A program made the position numbers and the translations under genes. The notes under the pieces were generated by a model. That model ran no database searches and was not told the DNA's origin. It saw only the letters and a program-made list of their open reading frames with translations. A stretch of DNA of 64,000 nt from assembly GCA_025529335.1 (NCBI GenBank), contig JAMYHX010000100.1, forward strand, positions 1 through 64,000, written 5' to 3'. The DNA is from Rhizopus sp. PT2906. Lineage: Eukaryota; Mucoromycota; Mucoromycetes; Mucorales; Rhizopodaceae. The first letter of the stretch is position 1. Each line of letters opens with the position of its first letter. Shown here piece after piece: positions 47,700 through 57,323 of this stretch.

Positions 47700-48616
47700 G
47701 TATGAGTAAGCCAAGGATACTTATAAAAAACTTACCATGATCGTCATCATAAATAATGTTTCCATACAGCAAGTCATTATGAGAGAATACAATAGGAGAA
47801 TTGATGTTCTTTAGCTTTTCAACCAAATGATCCAACTATAGGACATGTTAAAAAAGAGATACGTATTGTGTTACATTTATATTACCTCAGCTCTAACTTG
47901 CTTCATATCAAAATGTGTTTGAAATAGTGTTTGTATTTTTTCATCTTTATAACTTGATGGCACTTGATCCAACCATTTATATATGGTTGACCACAATTTT
48001 TGATCTTTTTTACTAGTCTTTGGTAAGGTTACTTTATGCCATTTGGCTAATTTCGTTGCTATCCATTTTGCTGATTTATCTTGAGCCAACTCCTCTACTG
48101 TGCTCACTCTACCCTTAATAAATCCATATACCAAACCATTTTTGAATCTGGCATATAAAGGTGGACACATACTTTGTGAGCAAAGTGTAATGATATTCTT
48201 TTAAACTGTCAGTTCTCTCTCTCTTCCTGCCTCTATATTTGCTATACACAACTTACAATAACTTCTTGATTACGATCAATAATAAGCTCTGATCCTTTAC
48301 CATAAGCTCTTACTAAAACAGAAAAGTCCGTTGGTCGATGCGTTACTTTTACCACTAAAAAGTAGGGTTAAAACATGTTTTGATTATCCATGTACTTCTT
48401 ACATTGATTTGTTATTCCATCTTTGCATTGTACAAATTCGATATCTTGACGTTTCCAAGTAGGGAATACATAGGAAACGATTTGAAAGGCTCCGTTAAAC
48501 AAATCGGAACTACTTATTTCATAGTCAAAATAAGGAGTTCTTTCGACAATACGGTTAAATGAATCCTCTATCAGTGATGCGGTTGTTTCTGTGTCAATAC
48601 TTGTATTGGGTGGCAT
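47255..48616 (-). CDS. EKI1: Ethanolamine kinase (choline/ethanolamine kinase family)
   Basis: Six or seven exons encode about 375 residues. Visible family blocks are the GITNQLVKVTHRP glycine-rich start, VLVRAYGKGSELIIDRNQE, the Brenner catalytic loop SPIVFSHNDLLYGNIIY, and the choline-kinase signature HFIDYEYGCYAYRGFDIGNH. The enzyme phosphorylates ethanolamine (and perhaps choline) in the CDP-ethanolamine branch of phospholipid synthesis. The start MPPNTSIDTETT (48616) has a short acidic N terminus without signal. It lies divergently 186 bp from a membrane J-protein gene, so the two probably share a promoter. Ethanolamine rather than choline specificity is inferred from overall similarity. 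Confidence 0.9.
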
Positions 48617-48801
48617 CCCTACTTTATAAGAAAGAAAGAAGAAGGGAAAAAAAAAAAGAGAGGGGCAATATAAAAAAAAAAGTTTAAAAAAAGGACAAGT
48701 AGGATATCACGTTTATCCAATAAAATTGCTTCCTTTATCTAAAGTCACATGGTTGTAGGCTGGCATGACTTGGCATTATAAGTATCTTTCTTTATTCCTT
48801 C

Positions 48802-49302
48802 ATGTTTTCACACAATAAAGACTCGTTTGAGATATTGAATATTAATAGAAATGCATCGAATGCAGAGATAAAGAAGAAGTATAAAGAATTAGCCAAGATA
48901 TATCATCCAGACAATACAAGAACTGGAGATATCCAAAAATTCCAAGAGATAGTGAAAGCATATGAACTATTAATGAAGCCAAAAGCACAGCCAATTCAAT
49001 ATTATTATGCTCAAGACCCTATATACTATCAAGGAAAATGGTCATCACATACGAATACGAGATTTGTAAAGAATACGACATTCATGTCTTTACTAGCAGG
49101 ATGTGTCTTGATGATCAGTACAGTCCACTTCTTTTACTTTCAATCATCACATGCAAATCTACGTTATGCAGCTGATCAGCATCATTTGAGATCAACTATC
49201 GACTTGAAAAGGGCAAGGACAGAGGCTAAGCTGTTTGGTAACGAAAATGGTATCAAGCGAGTATTGAACCACCGTCTGAATGAATTTAGAAAACAGGAAT
49301 AA
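48802..49302 (+). CDS. Membrane-anchored J-domain (DnaJ) protein
   Basis: A single-exon 166-residue protein. Residues 8-58 are a J domain ([20 protein letters not shown], then [10 protein letters not shown] with the essential HPD). A single membrane span follows ([20 protein letters not shown]), then a 50-residue charged C terminus. Such short J-proteins recruit Hsp70 to a membrane, often mitochondrial or ER. The domain order resembles DNAJC4-like proteins, but assignment by eye is loose. Its stop lies 11 bp from the stop of GPC1 on the other strand, so the transcripts must overlap. Confidence 0.85.
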   Translation: MFSHNKDSFEILNINRNASNAEIKKKYKELAKIYHPDNTRTGDIQKFQEIVKAYELLMKPKAQPIQYYYAQDPIYYQGKWSSHTNTRFVKNTTFMSLLAGCVLMISTVHFFYFQSSHANLRYAADQHHLRSTIDLKRARTEAKLFGNENGIKRVLNHRLNEFRKQE

Positions 49303-49313
49303 ATACATCTTTA

Positions 49314-50624
49314 TTATTTAATTTTATCTTTAATCTTTTCTAGTTCATGAACATATCTTCTTGAGAATACTTCAATATAATAACTAGCACCATTCCATAC
49401 ACTAACAGCAAACATACCTATCAAGAAGGTAGTATGCAACCAATAATGTTGATACAAGTAATAAGTGGGCACAGACGTAACCACGTTATAGGTCAGTTGA
49501 AGCAACATGAACATTTCCAACTTGTACTTTTCTCCAAACAAAAAGGCTGTTGTCTGTATAAACCCTTTTTTACCATGTGTGTCATTGAGTAACCATGAAT
49601 ACGATGTCAGTCTCAATCCCGATTCCACTTTATCCCTCCTGCGAACCATGATGAACAAATAATAAAGGGATTGCCAGATGGCATAAGCTGCTGTACTATA
49701 AATGACAGCTTGCTGCAAGCTAATACTCGGGACTTGCTTAAATGCAGGATACTTGGTGTCACGATATAATGTCACAATACTTTGATTATCACAGTACACA
49801 TCCTTCACTAATTCGGGCATCCACCTTAAACAGTACATGACCAGCGGAGGGAAAATATGAATGAATACTGATGTCACCTTATCCAACGAGTGAAATACAA
49901 GTGAGTTCCTCCATGTAATAATTGCCCAGGCAACGGGTCCATTCGTCATGGTAAAGGTAGCAATCAACAGTAAGCTTGAATCTGGTTTGAGCCATAAAAA
50001 GAGCATAGTCATCACATTGACAAAATAACACATGTCAAAAATAAAATAGTGCCATCGCCTGGATCGATAAATAACATATCGTAAAATAAGCAAGATGACT
50101 AATTGTACGCTGTAATAAATGGGAATAGAATTGGGGTATCGAATGGCCAGTGCAGGTGCGACACAAGAATTGCCAACGCCTACCACAAAAGAAACCTTGT
50201 CTCGTAATTTTACCGTTTTAGCATCCCGGTTCATCCTTCTATCAATCTTGTGATATTGTCGCACCAGTAATGCCTGGATTCGCGTTCGTTGGTCTTCTAG
50301 TTTCTTTGTCTGTGCCTTGATCTTCTCTCTGGTCTTTTGCGTCCATTCTGTCGATTTGGCAACAAATTCTTTTTGCTTATCTTCAAGTTGATTTGTTACT
50401 TGATCTAGTGCGGCCGATAACATATCTATCATATCAAAGTCGTTATCTGATATATAACCCACAGTATTAGCCCAATCATCAAGTGCAAATATATCCTCGG
50501 TTTCTTTCTTATCAAGAATATCAGGACTATTCTCTCCACTACTTGTATTGCTTTCATTATTCACTTCGGCTTGTAAAGCATCAGGAGGCGAGTTAAGTAT
50601 CATATTTATATCTTGCTCAGTCAT
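49314..50624 (-). CDS. GPC1: Glycerophosphocholine acyltransferase GPC1
   Basis: A single exon of 436 residues. The start MTEQDINMILNSPPDALQ (50624) is chosen over an upstream ATG because it follows the poly-A leader and begins a hydrophilic segment. An N-terminal acidic, coiled-coil region precedes about eight membrane spans. The block RDKVSFVVGVGNSCVAPALA, then HYFIFDMCYFVNVMTMLFLW and NGPVAWAIITWRNSLVFHS, is characteristic of the Gpc1 (former DUF2838) family. Family members acylate glycerophosphocholine with acyl-CoA to make lysophosphatidylcholine. It completes a small neighbourhood of phospholipid genes with ethanolamine kinase. No intron. Confidence 0.9.
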   Translation of the reverse strand: MTEQDINMILNSPPDALQAEVNNESNTSSGENSPDILDKKETEDIFALDDWANTVGYISDNDFDMIDMLSAALDQVTNQLEDKQKEFVAKSTEWTQKTREKIKAQTKKLEDQRTRIQALLVRQYHKIDRRMNRDAKTVKLRDKVSFVVGVGNSCVAPALAIRYPNSIPIYYSVQLVILLILRYVIYRSRRWHYFIFDMCYFVNVMTMLFLWLKPDSSLLLIATFTMTNGPVAWAIITWRNSLVFHSLDKVTSVFIHIFPPLVMYCLRWMPELVKDVYCDNQSIVTLYRDTKYPAFKQVPSISLQQAVIYSTAAYAIWQSLYYLFIMVRRRDKVESGLRLTSYSWLLNDTHGKKGFIQTTAFLFGEKYKLEMFMLLQLTYNVVTSVPTYYLYQHYWLHTTFLIGMFAVSVWNGASYYIEVFSRRYVHELEKIKDKIK

Positions 50625-50975
50625 GTGTTTTTTTAATAAAAAAAAAACGAGAGAAAAAACCCCCTTCAAGGTTTTATAACTCGCATAAATTGATTTTCAC
50701 GTGACTGCCCTCTTGGTGTAATTCTATAGGTTGACGTAGTGAAGGCATCATGAATAAAAAGCCATTAGGAAAATGATCGGCCATTCACTTTTCGTCTAGC
50801 CAAACAAGGCATACCATGAAATAATAACATTGGGAAGCTTGGATATTTAAAAAAGCATCATACTTTATTTCGTGTAAAAAGTATCTTAATAAAGCATATC
50901 TATATCACCTTTGTTTATCATTTCCAAAGTGGTATGTTGAAAAAAAAAATACGATTAGCACTTGTATACATTGAT
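50625..50975. other. Intergenic
   Basis: Upstream of GPC1 and downstream of the TPR/RS gene; no gene seen. Confidence 0.4.
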
Positions 50976-52772
50976 TTAACGTCCTTTTCTGTCATCTAAG
51001 GAGTCACGTCGTCGTCGATTATCTGCTGAACGGTCTTCACGTCTACTTCTTCGCTTATCATCTGAGCGATCTTCTTCACGTCTACTTCTTCGCTTATCGT
51101 CTGAGCGATCTTCTTCGCGCCTTGAACGTCTATCAGATGATCTTTTTCTTTCTGGACTTTCATAGCGACGAGAACGATCTTCACGTCTACTTCTTCGTTT
51201 ACTGTCTGAATTGTCTTCCTCGCGTCTTGAACGTTCTTCTTCACGTCTTGATCTTCTACTATCCACTGAGCGGTCTTCTCGTCTGCTTTTTTGTTTATCA
51301 GTTGAACGGTCCTCTCCATGTCGTGAGCGGTTCTCTTCACGCTTTGATCGTTCCCCTTCATGTTGTGAGCGATTATCATCACGTCTTGACCGTCTACTGT
51401 CCACTGAACGATCTTCACGTCTACTTCTTTGTTTATCATCTGAGCGATGGTCCCGTCTTGAGCGTCTACTGTCTGCCGAACGGTCCTCACGTCTGCTTCT
51501 TCGCTTATCGTCTGAGCGATCTTCTTCGCGTCTTGAACGTCTATCAGATGATCGTTTCCTTTCTGGACTTTCATAACGACGAGAACGATGACGTCTGCTG
51601 CTGTCTTCTTTATTATCATCTCTGGAGCGGGATCTTTTCTTACTTGATGGCTTGGATTCCTTTTCTGGTCGTTTCTTGGTCATGTCTTCACCATGTTCAT
51701 CCACCAAATCCCATTCATCTTCTTTTTTCTTGGGCTTGGGGTTTAGTGTGCGTTCAATGTTGGCTAAAAGAGCTTTGGCTCCCTCATGCTCTGGTTCAAG
51801 CTTTAACACACGTTCCAGTTGCTCTGCTGCTTCTTTTAGTTTGTTTTGCTGGACAAGTCTGATAGGGGAAGAGTATGAGTTTGAATAGATTGAATATATA
51901 GTTTATTTACCCTTCAGCCACGTGGAACCAGCCTTCTGCATATTTTGGGTCCATGTCAAGTGCTCGTTTGTAATATTCCATAGCTTCTTTGATTCTATTT
52001 TGTTTTACTAGCTTGACACCTTCCGCCACACTATATTTGTATATAAAAAGTTTAAAAAAAGGCATATATTAAAGTCTATTCCTTACGAGTCTCTAGCATA
52101 ATTTCTGTTTTGTATATCACGTAGCTCTAAATAATTTTCCAAGGGCCTTACTTGCTCTACTGTGATGGATCGATCATCAAGTACTTCAGGTAAATAAGGT
52201 ATATCTTTCAATAGTGTTTGCTGTCGGGTAGCCTTTGAGTTGACATTAAATAAACTAGCCAACTTTAACCACTGATGAGGATTAAGCAACATGGCCTCGT
52301 CATGAATATTGGATAACCAAGCAGACTTTTCACTAGGTGTAAGTATACTTAGTTTTTCAAATAAAGGCTCTTGTGATTGTTGTTGTTGTTCTATTAGTTC
52401 GGTCGCCAACTTTTCATTCACTGCGGACTGTTTCTCACCATTTCTTTGTTGTTCTTCTTTTTCTTTTCTAGCTCTTCTGTCAGCCTTACGACGAGCAAGG
52501 TCATTGGCAGCTTCCTTAAAGATATTGTCAACAGAGGTTTTTACAGACTGTTTTTTAATAAATGCTTCCAGTTTGCTTTCAAATGCGTTTGTACTTTCAG
52601 TATCATTCAATAATGTAATAGGGGGTGTTGTTGGTGTATAGCCGTTATTTGTATTATTATTGTTGTTATTATTTGCATTAGTGTTTGAAGGTAAAGAAGC
52701 CTTTCTGTAAAAATAATGTCTTGAAGGTGTTCTTGGTGGTGTATTTGAATCCGTGGTTATTGCTGTGTTCAT
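50976..52772 (-). CDS. TPR protein with Arg/Ser/Asp-rich repetitive C terminus
   Basis: Three exons (52772 to about 52087, then about 52031-51912, then about 51858-50976) encode about 560 residues. An Asn/Thr-rich N terminus is followed by a charged helical part. TPR units come next (AKLVKQNRIKEAMEYYKRAL-like, then AEGLVQQNKLKEAAEQLERV and LKLEPEHEGAKALL). A nearly 230-residue tail of RSRREDRS/DDKRRSRRE repeats is reminiscent of splicing-associated RS domains. A large nearly identical block is duplicated inside the tail. The combination resembles TTC14-like proteins, but the S1 domain of TTC14 is absent. A nuclear RNA-related role is inferred from the RS-type tail only. Long antisense frames here are shadows. 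Confidence 0.75.
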
Positions 52773-52969
52773 TGGGGTATAAAAAAAGAGAGAGAGAGAG
52801 AAAAAGTAGGATGTGACTTTGAAACATCGCACGCCCTTATGTCCCAACATTTTAAGCGGTCGATGAATATTATTCGGTCCGGACCACATCTCTGACTTAA
52901 AGTTCATCGAAAAATCAATAAAAAAGTACTTAGAAAAAGGAACTCGCATAAATTTATCTTTCTAAATCA

Positions 52970-54135
52970 ATGTATATCAACTCTTACTCTGAGATCCCCG
53001 AAAAAACTACTGTATCCATCTTTGAGTGGAGAAAAAATGCCGACGATAGCTTGTTAAGTCATGATGTTCAATGGGTCAGCCCACGTTATATTAAATAGCC
53101 CGTCGAGAGAATCGACGAGGAAAGCAGCTCTGGGACCAACAAGCGTAAAAAACGAACAGTACCTTATGTTTGGTATACAGAGTTTAAGTGCCATATATTT
53201 GGTACTTGTCATGATAAGGCCGTCGAAGGCGTTCGAGTAAAGGGCGATTCTAGTGGTAAGCTTCGCGAACTCCAAAAAGCAAGCAAGAAGACTGACTGTA
53301 AAGCTAAATTGAAGGCCACTTTCCTCAAAAGTGATCCCCAATTCTGTCGAGATTGCTCCTATTGGAGTTCATAATCATGAGGCTGGATGAGCTGAAGATT
53401 TGAAGTACCTTCCTCTCTCAAAAGAGAAAAAAGAAATCATAATGCAGCGACTTCGCGAAGGTTATAGCAAGAGAGACTGTCGAATTGCTATTCAAAAAGA
53501 CTTTCGCAAGTCCACCAGGGACTTCTTAATACTGCCAAAGGACTCCAACAGTCAAGTACTTCACAGAGACCAAATAGTTTACCAGGATGAAGTATACAAT
53601 TTGTACAAGATGATTCAAGAATCATTCTATAGAAAAACAATGGACGAGAAAGAACCTGTATGTCTTTGGCTTGGAGAATTAAAAGGAAAGAATTACTCCA
53701 CGTTCAAGCATTCAAATTTTGAAAATGATTTTACCTTCGGTTTCTCTTCTTCTTGGCAAAAGCAACTTTTGTTGAACAGCACCATGGTATGCCTTGATGC
53801 TACTCATTGTGTATCACACATACAAAGAGACATCATGCACACAATTGTTGCCCGTCATCCAGCCACTGGTACAGGCTACCCAGTAGCATATATCTTCACG
53901 GAAGATCACTCTATGGCCGCAGCTTCAGTCTTTCTTTCCTTTGTAAAGAACGACATTTGGATAACTACCTTGGAAAAGATCACGATCGATGTAAGCACCA
54001 TTGAACATGCAGCAATTACCGCTGTTTATCCTGAAGCAGCTGTTCAGTGGTGCTTGTTCCATGTCAGCCATGCATGGATGGGAAAGATCAGAGAACAACA
54101 GCAATGGCAAATTAGATTGCCAATTATGTCTTTAG
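52970..54135 (+). pseudogene. Decayed MULE transposase with N-terminal zinc finger
   Basis: The frame starts MYINSYSEIPEKTTVS. It has a zinc-finger block (FKCHIFGTCHDK ... VHNHEAG, a FAR1/WRKY-GCM-like C..C..HxH pattern) and then the MULE core. VCLDATHCVSHIQRDIMHT carries the first Asp. FTEDHSMAAASVFLSF follows, then ITIDVSTIEHAAITAVYPEA (second Asp) and the conserved WCLFHVSHAW. An in-frame TAG (53096-53098), a one-base excess in a CCCC run (53336-53339) and a TGA (53388-53390) break the frame, so it is not functional. It is joined through an intron (54136-54205) in phase to the Fanzor frame downstream. Confidence 0.75.
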
Positions 54136-54205
54136 GTAAAAGGTTTTCTAGTGTGATCATGCTGACACTCATTCATTTACTTTTTTTTTTCCTTTTTTTT
54201 TTTAG

Positions 54206-56113
54206 CAAACAAAGCTGCCAACGGAATCATAAATCATACTCTGTTTGATGAAATTGTATTTGAAGAAGAGGAAGAAGAAGAGAACATTGAAGTACGAAAT
54301 TTTGGCAATTTAAATCAATTATACAACCAAATACGTCTAATATATGAAGCTGAGTTTCGAGGAGTTGCTTATAATGCTATCGACGATTACGGTTATGCTA
54401 CTAATCATCCCCTCAAGTTTATTCGTTTGAGCTATCGCTTACTGCAAGCAGCTTCTTCACTTCCAAATGCACCAATCAAGTTATGGAGTTTACTATCTCA
54501 GGCTACTCATTCAATGGTATATATGCCGCTCAGTGGAATACCAACTCTGTATACTCTCTTCCAGAGGGCACATCAAAACGGTCATCCGGTTCCGAGATCT
54601 ATGATTCCTGACGGTAATTTCTTTCGCCTTGCTGACTTTGATCGCTTCTACTTTGGACGCGAGAACAAGATGCATCTTTGGAACACTGTTTTTAACATTG
54701 GCAAATTAGACACTGGAGTTTTAACCAATCCAGCAACAAGTCACTTGGCGTATAGTATGAAGACTGATAGTCATATGATCAGTATCCTCTTTGGGAAGAC
54801 TTCCGTAGAGTTTGTACCACAAGCAAAAAATGATTTAATCAGACAAAAACGGAATGTCGACTTTGCTAACCGTACCAAAGGCTTGTATCCCTTGTATAAA
54901 GAGCCTATTGGTATTACAGCAAACGACAGAATAATAGGAATAGATCCAGGTATGATGATGATTTTTTTGACCTAGATGATTCAATCTAATTCTTTTATGT
55001 ATAGGAGTTCGTGACATTCTCTACGCTATTGATTGCGATGCCGATGAACTCGTTGACAAATGATCTACCAAACAACATTCTTTCGCTTACAGCAATGCTT
55101 CTTACAAGTTGCGTTCAGGGATGAGCTGGATCAAGCAAAAAGAGTTGGCAAGCTGTTTAAGCTCAGATATTCAAGCCTCCTATGATCAACTTAAAACCAG
55201 AAACACATACACTAACCTAGGTGTTATGGATTTTTTGCATTTTATTGCACTGACACACAATAAGTAAGTTTATTTTTCAAATGCTGGTATTTGTATACAT
55301 GAAGTTGAACGTCTTTATTTTGCTTTGTTTAACAGTGTCCATGGTTTTATGAGAAGCTGGTGACACAGAGAACACAAAGGGTATGCCTATTCAAACCGGA
55401 GCATGGCTGAAGACCATGTTGCTCGTGGTGTACTTGGCCAAACCAAAGTAGATGAAGCATTCAAGCTTGCACATTGTTCATCAAAGTCAACAAGACGCAA
55501 GAAAAGGAAAAGATTCAGACGTCAACATCAAGACGAGTTGCGGGGAAATGAAGATACAAGAAGAGCTATAGTTGCATATGGTGATGCAAGTATTCGTGGT
55601 ACCTACAGAGGTAATACCCCTGTTCCAGTAAAGCAAGTTCAAAGAGCAATAGCCCAAAAAGCGATTGTGTTCACTGTGGATGAATTCAGGACCTCTGTCA
55701 CATGCTGTCACTGCCAAAGACGAATGAACAATGTGACTTCTGAACTAAACATCTGCGACCATAACAAAAAAAAACATAGAATAAACAGTGTTGAAAATAG
55801 GTCTAGAAGAAAGTGTCTTGATGAAGAAGGTCATATTTTTCATTGGAGTAGTCGATGTTCAGAAAGTAGAGTTGTACGTCAAAACAATATTATCTATCCG
55901 CTGAAGCTGTGTAATCAGTGTCCAGTGAATGGAAATAATGATCTGGTAAGTTTTTCATTTCTTGGGTTAACTTATTGAGTATTTAATCTGTATTTATATA
56001 AGTATTGGCAACGAGATGTAAACGCAGCAACCAATATTAGAAGTGTACTAATTGAATATATACGCTCTCGACTAGTTGCTTTATCAAGAGGTCAACAAGA
56101 TCAAGGAAATTAG
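54206..56113 (+). pseudogene. Fanzor (eukaryotic TnpB-like RNA-guided nuclease family), decayed
   Basis: Exons 54206-54949, 55005 to about 55263, about 55337-55947 and about 56003-56113 read in one frame, save two TGA stops (55061-55063, 55361-55363). RuvC-I is IIGIDPGVRDILYAID (catalytic Asp). The region VAYGDASIRGTYRGNTPVPV occupies the RuvC-II position. DEFRTSVTCCHCQRRM and, later, LKLCNQCP form the zinc-binding insertion, and WQRDVNAATNIRSVLI is RuvC-III with its Asp. The order and spacing match TnpB/Fanzor nucleases. N-terminally, helical sequence (YRLLQAASSLPNA, FQRAHQNGHPVPRS) resembles the Fanzor recognition lobe. Biochemically, family members cut DNA guided by an RNA encoded beside the gene; the stops suggest this copy is dead. 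Confidence 0.85.
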
Positions 56114-57323
56114 AAAGTTTCCATCTGCGTGTAATACTCATCAATTCGTGCCTTGCAAAAGACAATATATTTATTTTTCAAGTATTAAGCTTCACGATAT
56201 CTAAATTCTGGGGGAATATACGTAGGTGCGAAACACCAGTAGATGTTTAATTTGTATGGATAAAATTCAATTTCAGCTGGCAAATGATTTTCAAGGCTCA
56301 TACACTGGTACTTGCTTTTAACGAGATCATGAATAAAAAGTGCCGGTTAAGCTTTTTGTTTATCCAAGATAGAAAGAGAGTAAAACAACTCATCATAGTT
56401 TAATAGTTGCTTTCTTTAACATATCAATTCATTGACGCTGATCGAAAGAGAAGCGAAATCACAAGAGACAAGGCAAACACTATCAGCTTTTCAATGAATT
56501 CAGCATGTGTCTATTAAAATAAATAGGTTGGTTCAAAATGAAAATAAATAATAGCTATTATTAGCTTACCTTTTGTGCTGCTGTGGATAGTTTAAGTTGA
56601 TTGGGAACGTCTTCCTGTTCAGACAAATCCTCTTTCTTTGAAAAAAGAGAGTTTACAAGTAGAAATAAATATTCTATCAACTAAGAACGCGTAGTCTCAT
56701 ACTTTAGCTCAAGAAACGAAATCAACTATTTATGAGAGTCATTTTCTGTTTATTAAAAAGCTGAGAAAAAAAATGTGGAAAGAAAGAGCTTAATAGTATA
56801 ATATCTTTATTCAGTAGTTATTGGCGCGCAATGTAATATCAATAGCTCTAATGGTCTTGATTATCTATCTTTTCTTCCAATTTGACAACATATAATACAT
56901 AAAATGAGTTTTATTAAAGCATCAGTCTTGATGCTATTTGAACAAACGATGCGGCTGATGTAAATCATGTTATGAAAAGGTGATTTATGCAACAGTAGCG
57001 TTCAATTATCTGCTACTTGAATTCATTACATCTGAAGAGGGAAAGCAGTCTGTATTTTTAGGGAGGCATAAACTGTATCCAAAAGAGTATACCTATTTAG
57101 ATAACACACATAAACTAGTAGAGATGATGTATACAAAGCTTTTACAGATGAAATTGAAGATCAATATTACTTATTTAGTAGCCATAAATTTCATTTTATT
57201 TTGTGTTACTCTTTTTTTTAAAAAAAAAAATAGACTCGTAAAGCGCAAAGAAGTGCCTCCTCTTCTTTTATTTTTTCCTCTCTTTCTATTTATTTAAGCT
57301 ACCCCCCTTCCATTCCCTAACCT
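56114..57323. other. Fanzor 3' flank and gene-poor stretch
   Basis: A possible guide-RNA zone would lie just after the Fanzor stop, but I cannot identify one by eye. A minus-strand remnant (56185-56343) is listed separately. At 56975-57220 a plus-strand frame reads coding-like (YLLLEFITSEEGKQSVFLG, then YTYLDNTHKLVEMMYTKLLQ) without start context, perhaps another relic. No inverted terminal repeats for the MULE/Fanzor unit were found. Confidence 0.4.
56185..56343 (-). pseudogene. Orphan 52-codon frame without start, possible gene relic
   Basis: The minus-strand translation ALFIHDLVKSKYQCMSLENH continues ...AEIEFYPYKLNIYWCFAPTY and ends YIPPEFRYREA. Composition is protein-like (aromatic- and Pro-rich, no low complexity). 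A stop lies immediately upstream and no acceptor site explains it. It may be the end of a disrupted gene or a passenger piece of the mobile element. Confidence 0.25.

Noticed and set aside
51122..51888. Plus-strand Leu/Val/Ser-rich frames opposite the RS tail
   Set aside because: Antisense shadows of the Arg/Ser/Asp repeats.
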